Below are positions 8,878 through 16,419 of a stretch of DNA of 64,000 nucleotides, piece by piece. The first letter of the stretch is position 1; every line of letters begins with the position of its first letter. The notes under the pieces were generated by a model. That model saw only the letters and a program-made list of their open reading frames with translations. It had not been told where the DNA came from and made no database searches. The translations under genes and the position numbers were made by a program. Source of the stretch: CAMLJR01 sp964500675 (lineage in GTDB: Bacteria > Pseudomonadota > Gammaproteobacteria > Pseudomonadales > CAMLJR01); assembly GCA_964500675.1 (NCBI GenBank), contig CAZCNY010000002.1, positions 248,001 through 312,000 of the forward strand, in the 5' to 3' direction.

Positions 8878-10116
8878 ATGATGAGAAATCCCTTGATGTA
8901 TCAGATGTATCAAGCGTATGCCGATGTTACAAAACCCGTGCGTGCGATAGCGCGAGCGACATCGCCATGGCTGCATCATCCGGCATTCGATTGGTTGAAG
9001 CCCTCATTGATGCGGCAACTGTTGGGCGGCGCTTGCGATATTACTGCGCTCGCGGGTCTTACGCATCATCGGCCGCCATTTAATCTCGACGATGTTTTGG
9101 TCGGAGAGGTGGAGGTTGAAGTCACTGAAGAGGTCGTTGCCGCCACACCGTTTTGCGAGCTGCTGCATTTTAAGAAAGAGGATGTTGCGCCGCAGCCGCG
9201 CGTGCTTGTCGTCGCGCCGGTATCGGGACATTTTGCGACGTTGCTGCGCGCGACCGTGCAAACCATGCTGCGCGATCACGATGTCTATATTACGGATTGG
9301 CTCAATATTCGCGATGTGCCGCTGTCCGCCGGTGAGTTCGGTCTCGACGAATATACCGAACACATTATTCACTTCCTCGAAAAACTCGGACCCGGATCGC
9401 ATGTGCTGGCCGTTTGTCAGCCCACGGTGCCGGTGTTGATGGCGGTTGCGGTGATGGCCGAGGATGCCAATGCCGCACAGCCTGCGACGATGACGTTGAT
9501 GGCCGGGCCCATCGATACGCGCATCAATCCGACGCAAGTCAACGAGCTCGCGATGAGCAAACCGTTATCGTGGTTTGAAAAAACGGTGGTGGGTTATGTA
9601 CCGCTGCGCTACAGCGGCGCGTTGCGGCGCGTGTATCCCGGCTTCCTGCAAATCGGCGCATTCATGTCGATGAATATGGGGCGGCATGTGCATTCGTTTT
9701 TTGAGATGTACGCGAATCTGATTCGCCGCGATCACGAAAAAGCCGGTGAAACACGCGAGTTTTATCAAGAGTATTTTGCCATGATGGATCTGTCGGCCGA
9801 TTTTTATTTGCAGACCGTGCAGCGCGTATTTCAAGAGCACCATCTGCCGCGCGGCATCATGCAGTACAAAGGCCGCACCATCGATCCTGCGAAAATCAAA
9901 CGCACCGCGTTATTCACCATCGAGGGCGAGCGCGACGATATCTGCTCGATCGGACAAACACTCGCGGCGCAGGATTTGTGCGCGGGAGTGCGTGCGTACA
10001 AGCGCAAACATCACGTGCAAACCGGTGTCGGTCATTACGGTGTGTTCAGCGGCCGCCGCTGGGACAAGGAGGTTTATCCGCTGGTGCGCGATTTCATTCA
10101 TATGTACGATCGTTAA
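8878..10116 (+). CDS. phaZ: Intracellular polyhydroxybutyrate depolymerase
   Basis: Degrades stored poly(3-hydroxybutyrate) granules to release hydroxybutyrate units. The 412-residue protein matches the PhaZa1 type: MYQMYQAYADVTKPVRAIA at the N-terminus, the nucleophilic cysteine in AVCQPTVPVL (Cys180) where other depolymerases have serine, an aspartate in EGERDDICS and a histidine in GVGHYGVFSG completing the triad. There is no signal peptide, consistent with granule-bound action. ATGs at 8878 and 8881 are equivalent starts. It precedes an MDR oxidoreductase and an acyl-CoA ligase; thiolase and acetoacetyl-CoA reductase genes lie 15 kb on. Confidence 0.93.
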   Translation: MMRNPLMYQMYQAYADVTKPVRAIARATSPWLHHPAFDWLKPSLMRQLLGGACDITALAGLTHHRPPFNLDDVLVGEVEVEVTEEVVAATPFCELLHFKKEDVAPQPRVLVVAPVSGHFATLLRATVQTMLRDHDVYITDWLNIRDVPLSAGEFGLDEYTEHIIHFLEKLGPGSHVLAVCQPTVPVLMAVAVMAEDANAAQPATMTLMAGPIDTRINPTQVNELAMSKPLSWFEKTVVGYVPLRYSGALRRVYPGFLQIGAFMSMNMGRHVHSFFEMYANLIRRDHEKAGETREFYQEYFAMMDLSADFYLQTVQRVFQEHHLPRGIMQYKGRTIDPAKIKRTALFTIEGERDDICSIGQTLAAQDLCAGVRAYKRKHHVQTGVGHYGVFSGRRWDKEVYPLVRDFIHMYDR

Positions 10117-10290
10117 CACCGTATTTCCACGCGCCATTTTCGCATTGGATTCCGCTTTCCCAGCCATCCTGCAACCTGTCCCTGTATGTTAATCTGCGGT
10201 GCCGCATGGCACTGTTGTCGATTGCTCAATCGATGTGTCTTGGATGTTCGATGTACATTGCATTTTCAATCTACTAGGGCAGGTTGATGT

Positions 10291-11298
10291 ATGAAAGCAT
10301 TTCTTACGCGCACAGTGAGCGGTATCGACTCGCTCGTCATTGAAAATTTACCCGCGCCGGGACCGCTGGCATCGGGACAAATTCGTATCGCGGTGCGCGC
10401 GGTATCGGTGAATTATCGCGATCTGCTCGCGGTGTCTGGCACCATCGCCAAAGCGGGCCGCGATGGATTTATTCCGTGCTCGGATTGTGCGGGCGAGGTG
10501 ATCGAAGTTGGCCTCAACACACCGCGCATAAAAGTGGGCGATCGCGTCTCGCTGGTTTTCAATCCCGATTGGATTGGCGGCCCCTGGCGCAGCAACACCG
10601 GCGTGTTGTGTCGCGGCAGCGGCTTGCCCGGTGTGATGCGCGAAGAAATTGTCGCGCATCATAGCGAAGCCGTCGTCTTGCCCGAGCATTTAAGTTTTGA
10701 AGAGGGCGCCACGCTGGCGTGCGCTGCTGTCACGGCGTGGCACGCGCTGTGTGGCGAGACGCCATTAATGCCGGGCATGTCGGTGCTATTGCAGGGCGCC
10801 GGTGGTGTTTCGGTATTCGCGCTGCAATTTGCAAAATTATTCGGCGCGCGCGTGATCATGACGAGTTCAGATCCCGAACGTTGCGCGCGTCTCAAAGCGC
10901 TCGGCGCGGATGAGGTCATCGACTACAACGCGCAGCCCGAATGGGATAAAGCCGTGCGCGCATTGACGAATGGCGAAGGCGTAGATTTAACTGTTGAAGT
11001 CGGCGGCGCGCAAACGGTGGATCGCGCGCTGGCATCGACGCGCAGAAGTGGTCGTCTCGCCCTGGTGGGTTTGTTGACGGGCTGGCCGAATGCCGTGTCG
11101 TCGTTGTTTACTTCGGGCGTGCAGATATCGTCGGTCGCGGTCGGCAGCCGCGATGATTTTTACATGATGAATCGCGCGATGGCGTTTCATCAATTACATC
11201 CTGTCATCGATAGCCGATATTCGTTCGAGCAATTACCCGATGCATTGCGTCATTTGCAAAGTGGCAAGCAGTTCGGAAAAATCGTTATCAGTTTTTGA
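10291..11298 (+). CDS. MDR-family NAD(P)-dependent oxidoreductase
   Basis: Medium-chain dehydrogenase/reductase of 335 residues. The N-terminal GroES-like domain includes VSVNYRDLLAVSG and PCSDCAGEVIEVG. The Rossmann domain begins LLQGAGGVSVFALQFAKLFGARV (about 166-188) and continues GADEVIDYN. The usual GHE zinc-ligand motif is replaced by CSDCAGEV, so it may be a zinc-independent quinone-oxidoreductase-like member. Substrate unknown. It lies 175 bases after phaZ and 80 bases before the acyl-CoA ligase on the same strand, probably co-expressed with the ligase. Confidence 0.85.
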   Translation: MKAFLTRTVSGIDSLVIENLPAPGPLASGQIRIAVRAVSVNYRDLLAVSGTIAKAGRDGFIPCSDCAGEVIEVGLNTPRIKVGDRVSLVFNPDWIGGPWRSNTGVLCRGSGLPGVMREEIVAHHSEAVVLPEHLSFEEGATLACAAVTAWHALCGETPLMPGMSVLLQGAGGVSVFALQFAKLFGARVIMTSSDPERCARLKALGADEVIDYNAQPEWDKAVRALTNGEGVDLTVEVGGAQTVDRALASTRRSGRLALVGLLTGWPNAVSSLFTSGVQISSVAVGSRDDFYMMNRAMAFHQLHPVIDSRYSFEQLPDALRHLQSGKQFGKIVISF

Positions 11299-11378
11299 TT
11301 GTTCTATTCCCCCGTTAACTGAAGGGGGAGGAAATCGGTGGGATTATATTTCTAATATTCGCGATTGAGATTCTAACA

Positions 11379-12929
11379 ATGGATTTATTGCACCGCCCGC
11401 TGCACGTTCCCGAATTACTTGCCAATGCATTGAGTCAGGATGCAGATAGACCAATGCTGCAATTGTTGAATGGACCGCTGTTGACCGTCGGCGATGTGCG
11501 CGATGCGGCGAGTCAATTCGTGCAGGCGTTGCAAAGTTTGGGTGTCGGCAAAGGCACGCGCGTGGGTTTGCTCTCCGCGAATCGACCCGAAGTTTTGCAT
11601 GTCGCCAATGCCGTGCAATTGATGGCATCGATTTACGTGCCGATGCATCCACTCGGTGGTTTGGCCGATCATCTGCATGTCGTTCAAGATGCGGAAATCG
11701 ATATTTTGATTTTTGATGTCGATAATTATGCCGTGCGCGCAGCGCAACTTGCGCAGAAGTCACCAAAAATGCGGTTGCTCGCATTTGGCTCCAACTCCAT
11801 CACGGAAAATTTGAGCAAGCTTGCGCAAAAATTTACGCCACAAAAATTAATTGTGCCGCTGGTGGATTCCAATGATGTGGTGCGTCTCGGTTATTCCGGT
11901 GGCACCACCGGTAAACCGAAAGCGCTGGCGAGTGTGCATCGCACTGCGCTGGTGACGCTTCAAATCATGATGGCGGAATGGGAATGGCCGAATCCGTTGC
12001 GCTTTTTGTCGTGCACGCCGCTCAGTCATGCGGGCGCTGCAATGTTTTTGCCGACGTTGTTGAAAGGCGGCACGATGCTGGTGCTGCCGAATTTCGATCC
12101 CATCGCGGTGATGCAATCGATTCAAAAGTATCGAATCAATTGCGTGATGCTGGTGCCGACGATGATTTACGCATTGCTCGATCATCCGCGTTTTGGCGAA
12201 TTCGATCTGTCGAGTTTGGAAACGGTATTTTACGGCGCTTCGGCGATTTCACCGCCGCGCTTGAAAGAAGCGATCGAGCGCATCGGTCCCGTGTTTTCGC
12301 AATTCTACGGTCAAGCCGAAGCGCCGATGGCGGTGACAATGTTGCGCAAACGCGACCACGATATCAACGATATGCGCCGCCTCGCCAGTTGCGGCCGTCC
12401 ATCGCCGTGGCTGCACGTCGAATTGCTCGATGCGAATAATAATCCGGTTCCCGATGGCGAACCCGGCGAAATTTGCGTGCGCGGCCCGCTCGTGATGAAC
12501 GGCTATCGCAATAATCCCGAATTAACGGCGGAAACTTTTGCGGGCGGCTGGTTACACAGCGGCGATATCGCCGTGCGCGATGCGGGCGGATTTTTACGCA
12601 TCATCGATCGCACCAAAGACATGATCGTCACGGGCGGCTTCAATGTGTATCCTCGCGAAATCGAAGATATTCTCGCGGAACATTCCGCAGTCGCGCAGGT
12701 TGCAGTCATCGGCGTGCCACACGAGAAATGGGGCGAAGCAGTGAAAGCGCTCATCGTGTTGCGCGCAGGGCAGAGCGTCGATGCGCAGGAATTGATTGAT
12801 CTCGTGGCGCAGTGCAAAGGTTCGTTTCAGGCGCCGAAATTTATTGAGTTTATTGAAAGCATTCCGCAGACAGCGGTGGGTAAGCCGGATAAAAAAGCGT
12901 TGCGGGCGCGGTTTGCGAAGGTTGAATAA
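11379..12929 (+). CDS. Acyl-CoA synthetase (AMP-forming)
   Basis: ANL-superfamily ligase that activates a carboxylic acid through an acyl-adenylate and transfers it to CoA. 516 residues. The phosphate-binding loop is YSGGTTGKPKAL (about 172-183), followed by the A5 motif YGQAEAP, GWLHSGDIAVRD with the conserved ATP-ribose Asp, and the hinge IIDRTKDMIVTGGFNVYPREIE. The catalytic C-terminal lysine is in TAVGKPDKKAL. The acid substrate cannot be assigned; the neighbourhood suggests a short or medium chain fatty or hydroxy acid. The ATG at 11379 follows an AT-rich leader with a CCCCC/GGGGG hairpin at about 11309-11328. Confidence 0.9.
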   Translation: MDLLHRPLHVPELLANALSQDADRPMLQLLNGPLLTVGDVRDAASQFVQALQSLGVGKGTRVGLLSANRPEVLHVANAVQLMASIYVPMHPLGGLADHLHVVQDAEIDILIFDVDNYAVRAAQLAQKSPKMRLLAFGSNSITENLSKLAQKFTPQKLIVPLVDSNDVVRLGYSGGTTGKPKALASVHRTALVTLQIMMAEWEWPNPLRFLSCTPLSHAGAAMFLPTLLKGGTMLVLPNFDPIAVMQSIQKYRINCVMLVPTMIYALLDHPRFGEFDLSSLETVFYGASAISPPRLKEAIERIGPVFSQFYGQAEAPMAVTMLRKRDHDINDMRRLASCGRPSPWLHVELLDANNNPVPDGEPGEICVRGPLVMNGYRNNPELTAETFAGGWLHSGDIAVRDAGGFLRIIDRTKDMIVTGGFNVYPREIEDILAEHSAVAQVAVIGVPHEKWGEAVKALIVLRAGQSVDAQELIDLVAQCKGSFQAPKFIEFIESIPQTAVGKPDKKALRARFAKVE

Positions 12930-12998
12930 GAATATTCTTATATTGGCGTGGTGCAAATGTGATGTTCGTTTTCGAGTTAAGATGAGACGGACAAGGCG

Positions 12999-14033
12999 AT
13001 GAGCAGGCGACCCATGAAAGGCCCAACTGACAACCCACGGATGATTGACGAAATAAGGAATAGCGGAGGATCGCTGGAGATAGGCACGCCAGATGACGGT
13101 AGTCCGATAAAGGATATGATCTCGGCGGGCGACCGGCTTTTGGTGATTAAAGGCAAGGGTATATACGCGGTAAAGCTTGCTGACCAAGTAGACCCAGAAC
13201 GAACGAATATTGCTACACCAAATACAGTTCAACGAGTCATTCCTTACGGAGCAGACGACCCTTGGGTGGGCGCAGTTGTATTGACTGCTCATAATCTGTT
13301 TCAAAACCCCTGTTCTCTGACCGAGGTCGACGGTGCAAAGGCTTTCTCACTGGTGCTGGATATTGCGGGAGATATTGCTGGGGCTTATCAGCTGGAAGAG
13401 CGCTATAGTAACGCAGAAAAAACAGCAACCGAGAATCTGGATCCAAGTATTCGTAAGGATCGTTCTTTTGTCGTGCCAACTGTTGGTAATGTGGAAGCAA
13501 GATGTAAGGAGTTCTTACAACGAGCCGATCATGCATTGAGTAATTTGTTTAGACTTGTGCAAATTTTTTATCCGAATATTAGTTCTGGTGGCTGGGAATC
13601 TCTTAAGAAAAAAATCGATGGTGGGTCTCAAGATGTAGATAATTTTGCACAGTTTTTAGCGAATGCGCTGCCGTTTTTGCAGCTCATTCGCAATGCTCGA
13701 AACTGCGTAGAGCATCCAAGACCTGAACAAAGATTAGTTGTGAATGATTTTAGTCTAGACTCGAAGAATATGTTGCTTCCGCCCATGCTTGAAATTATTC
13801 ATCCGAAGTTGCCTGGCGAGAAAGCTCCAGTTGCTTTGTTTTTTAAACACAGCTTACAGTCTTTGGTTGATGTTGTAGAGTTAATGATGGTCTTCCTTTG
13901 CGCGCGACATGTGAAATCATTAGGTGGATTATCAATCCAAATCATCGAGCTGCCAAAGGATCGTCGAAGATCAGAGCATGTCAGATACGGGTATGGTGCG
14001 CTGCTAGGTGGCGAGCTCGTACCTATGGGATGA
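12999..14033 (+). CDS. Hypothetical protein, likely acquired
   Basis: A 344-residue protein that I do not recognise. It has no signal peptide or membrane helix. The N-terminal 90 residues look like a small beta domain (LEIGTPDDGSPIKDMISAGDRLLVIKGKGIYAVKLADQ). The C-terminal two thirds is helical, with RNARNCVEHPRPEQRLVVNDF resembling the RN..(A/V)..H element of HEPN or abortive-infection-like helical proteins, but this is a weak hint. Codon use is clearly AT-richer than flanking genes, suggesting transfer. ATG at 13014 is an alternative start. A hairpin repeat and a pseudogene follow. Confidence 0.7.
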   Translation: MSRRPMKGPTDNPRMIDEIRNSGGSLEIGTPDDGSPIKDMISAGDRLLVIKGKGIYAVKLADQVDPERTNIATPNTVQRVIPYGADDPWVGAVVLTAHNLFQNPCSLTEVDGAKAFSLVLDIAGDIAGAYQLEERYSNAEKTATENLDPSIRKDRSFVVPTVGNVEARCKEFLQRADHALSNLFRLVQIFYPNISSGGWESLKKKIDGGSQDVDNFAQFLANALPFLQLIRNARNCVEHPRPEQRLVVNDFSLDSKNMLLPPMLEIIHPKLPGEKAPVALFFKHSLQSLVDVVELMMVFLCARHVKSLGGLSIQIIELPKDRRRSEHVRYGYGALLGGELVPMG

Positions 14034-14044
14034 TTACTAGGGTC

Positions 14045-14134
14045 GTAGGGCGCAATAATCGAAGGGCGCTTGTGACCTTCAGGTTGTTGCGCCATTCGTG
14101 ACACCGCATTCGGCGCATTATTAATGCGCCCTAC
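14045..14134. repeat. Palindromic GTAGGGCGC repeat element
   Basis: A 90-bp element bounded by inverted termini GTAGGGCGCA and TGCGCCCTAC. Internally GGCGCAATAA pairs with TTGTTGCGCC, and GCGCATTATTAATGCGC forms a second hairpin. The layout is that of a REP-pair or small MITE. It lies just after the AT-richer gene and beside the hydrolase remnant, marking a rearranged junction. No other copy was noticed in the window. Confidence 0.75.
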
Positions 14135-14144
14135 ACGGATCGGT

Positions 14145-14327
14145 CTACGCAACCACCACACGCACGCGCACGATATTTTGAATTCGTCCATACGGAGTTT
14201 GCGCGTTGCCCTGTCGCTGCGAAGTGACGCGAACTACAGGGAAGTAGGTGCCGGGTTTGGTGGATGTGTGCGTGGCCGACAATTGCAGTTGCGGTGAATC
14301 GAATTGCTGTTTGCGTAGCAGTTGAGA
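14145..14327 (-). pseudogene. 3' remnant of a paralog of the hydrolase at 16420-18696
   Basis: Reading the minus strand, 60 codons with no start codon encode LSATHTSTKPGTYFPVVRVT, SQRQGNAQTPYGRIQNIVRV and RVVVA before a TAG stop at 14145. This matches almost residue for residue the last 50 residues of the intact minus-strand gene (VSATHAFTKAGTYFPVVRVT, SQREGNMQTPYGKIQNIARV, RVVVE). Upstream of about 14300 the similarity ends and an in-frame stop follows. The fragment shows that a second copy of the gene once stood here and lost all but its 3' end. Confidence 0.88.
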
Positions 14328-14346
14328 TTACATATTTGCAAAAAGT

Positions 14347-14865
14347 TTAACGGGTTGTGGCGAGGAAGTTTCGATCAAGCAGGTCGTGCATTTTTCCCAT
14401 AATCCTCGCCAGATCCTGCTGATCCTGCTCAGAAAGTTGACGGAAACAACGCACAAAAAAAGACTGTTTGCCGATGGCATTGATCGCCGCATCGAGCGAG
14501 CGAATGCCTTCGGGGGTTAGCTTCAAGATCGCTGCGCGACGATCGCTTTTCGATAGGCTGCTCTCTAGCAACCCCTTATTTTCTAGCTTGCTGATGCGTG
14601 TCGACAACGCGGCGTTGGTTACGTTGAGTAGCTGCGCCAGATCCGTTGCGCGTGGCTGCGCTGAACCCTTGATTCTAATCGCTCCCATCAGGTGGGCATC
14701 GGCGATGCTTAATCCATAGCTGCGACAAATACGGTCGAGATCGGTTGTCATGAGATGACCGACTTTGAAGGTGTGCCAGAGCGCGGGGTAATAACTGACA
14801 TCCACGCCCAGTTCTGCATAAAAGGCGCTGGCGTTTTCCTGTTGTTCAATCGGTGGCTTGGACAT
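14347..14865 (-). CDS. MarR-family transcriptional regulator
   Basis: Winged helix-turn-helix regulator, 172 residues. The DNA-binding part is ATDLAQLLNVTNAALSTRI, then SKLENKGLLESSLSKSDRRAAILKLTPEG (about 90-135), with the MarR wing DRRA..LKLT. The flanking helices form the dimerisation region. It is divergently transcribed from the PhyH-type dioxygenase, with about 130 bases between starts, so it probably regulates that gene and the following SnoaL-like gene. The ligand is unknown. Confidence 0.9.
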   Translation of the reverse strand: MSKPPIEQQENASAFYAELGVDVSYYPALWHTFKVGHLMTTDLDRICRSYGLSIADAHLMGAIRIKGSAQPRATDLAQLLNVTNAALSTRISKLENKGLLESSLSKSDRRAAILKLTPEGIRSLDAAINAIGKQSFFVRCFRQLSEQDQQDLARIMGKMHDLLDRNFLATTR

Positions 14866-14996
14866 GGAAATCTCCGAAGTTTTTTCGCCTACATCGCCGC
14901 ATAAAGATAGTTCAGGGGTTAAACACTTTGTTCTTGTGGCGGTTTATAGCGCTGCCTATGCTCTCGCAAAATACTTTTGTGAGCGCGCGTAAAACT

Positions 14997-15809
14997 ATGA
15001 ACATGAATGTAGCATCGAACAGCAACGCATTTCGATCAGTGACGCCTGAGGAAATTGCCCACTTACAAAAATTTGGCTGGGTTAAGCTTAAAAAATTCAT
15101 TCCCATTGAAAGTGTCAACGCGATGCTCGCGATCGCCAAAGAAAAGATGGGCGAGCATGGCGATAGAAATGCTCCGCCGGCAGCCTTTGCCTATTTTAAT
15201 CCATTAACGATGCATGGACTCGATAACGCCGTACTCGGTCCGGTCATCAGACAGTGCGGGCGAAATGGCGCACTGCTGATGGCGCGCAAGGTGCCCGTAG
15301 GCGTTCGCTATTTCACGGACTATTACAATGTGAAACTACCTTCGAAAAATAAGGGCGCGCACGGCGGCAACGGTATCACTGGCTGGCATCAGGACTATGC
15401 GGCAGCGGGATCTGATCGCTCGGGTGCGCTGATATTCTGGATAGCGCTAGAGGATCTTGCTCCGGAAAAAGGTACGATGGCTTTCCTTAACGGTTCGCAT
15501 CGCTTTGGCGCGCTCGGTCATTTTTCCACGTACGGCAAAGGCAATGTGCTCGATGCTTATCCGGAGTTGCTTGAGCACTGTGCTCCAACTGAATTGCAGT
15601 CTTATACTGCCGGCGATGTCACCGTGCATTCGAATATGGTCGTGCATTCGGCCGGGTTGAATCTGACGGACGGGCCGCGATGGACCTATACCGTCATGGT
15701 AAGTCCCGCCGACGCCTGCTGGAACGGTGGCGCCGTGGATGCGTTCGATACCACGGGACTCGTGCAATATAAACCGTTCGATGATGGCCGCTTTCCAATT
15801 ATCGGCTAG
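14997..15809 (+). CDS. Phytanoyl-CoA dioxygenase (PhyH) family protein
   Basis: Non-haem Fe(II)/2-oxoglutarate-dependent oxygenase, 270 residues. The HxD half of the facial triad is in GWHQDYAAAGSDRSGALIFW, and the distal histidine is in VHSNMVVHSAGLNLTDGPRW, where the arginine would hold 2-oxoglutarate. The ATG at 14997 gives MNMNVASNSN; an open frame extends upstream to 14853 but overlaps the MarR promoter. It is followed 90 bases on by a SnoaL-like gene. Substrate unknown; relatives hydroxylate acyl-CoAs or specialised metabolites. Confidence 0.88.
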   Translation: MNMNVASNSNAFRSVTPEEIAHLQKFGWVKLKKFIPIESVNAMLAIAKEKMGEHGDRNAPPAAFAYFNPLTMHGLDNAVLGPVIRQCGRNGALLMARKVPVGVRYFTDYYNVKLPSKNKGAHGGNGITGWHQDYAAAGSDRSGALIFWIALEDLAPEKGTMAFLNGSHRFGALGHFSTYGKGNVLDAYPELLEHCAPTELQSYTAGDVTVHSNMVVHSAGLNLTDGPRWTYTVMVSPADACWNGGAVDAFDTTGLVQYKPFDDGRFPIIG

Positions 15810-15899
15810 GTATTTTTTGCCATTATTTTAAAAATGCGGATGCGCTGGCAGGGGTTTCGTTAGATTCATCGGGCGCGTATGAATCGTTAAGGAGTCATG

Positions 15900-16370
15900 A
15901 TGAATGAGATCGAGCGCTTAAGCGCCATCGAACAACTCAAACAGCTAAAGGCTAAATATTTTCGCGGGGTGGATACCGGTGACGGAGATCTGGTTAAGGG
16001 AATTTTAGCCGAAGACTGCGAACTGGATTTCATGGGTTGTTGTACCGATCCGGCAACGGGCAGAGATTTTATTCCTGCCATGAACGTCATCCTGCGAGGG
16101 CGTGACGCCTGGGTCGCTGATGGCATGGCCAAATTCGGCATTGTCAGTGTTCATCAAGGCTATAATTTCGAAGTGGAATTTACCAGCGACACTACGGCGA
16201 AAGGAATTTGGTCGATGACAGATCGATTGTTTTTTCCTCCCGGTGGAGAGTTCTCCTTGATGACAGGATATGGTCATTATCTTGAAACTTACGAAAAAAC
16301 CGATGGCAGCTGGAAGCTAAAGACAACGCATATCACGCGGCTTCGCGTCGAAGTGTCAACTTCTGCTTAG
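15900..16370 (+). CDS. SnoaL-like (NTF2-fold) protein
   Basis: A 156-residue cone-shaped alpha+beta fold protein of the SnoaL_4 type. The N-terminal helix IERLSAIEQLKQLKAKYFRGVDTGDGDLVKGILAEDCELDF is the family hallmark, and WSMTDRLFFPPGG, TGYGHYLETYEKTDGSWKL complete the sheet. Members are isomerases, dehydratases or hydrolases, or have no known reaction. AAGGAG at 15889-15894 lies two bases before the ATG at 15897 and five before the ATG at 15900; the latter spacing is better. It is probably co-transcribed with the upstream dioxygenase. Confidence 0.85.
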   Translation: MNEIERLSAIEQLKQLKAKYFRGVDTGDGDLVKGILAEDCELDFMGCCTDPATGRDFIPAMNVILRGRDAWVADGMAKFGIVSVHQGYNFEVEFTSDTTAKGIWSMTDRLFFPPGGEFSLMTGYGHYLETYEKTDGSWKLKTTHITRLRVEVSTSA

Positions 16371-16419
16371 CTCGATCAGCCGCGCTCTCAGCTTTTTAGT
16401 GGTTATTGTCGCGATATTT

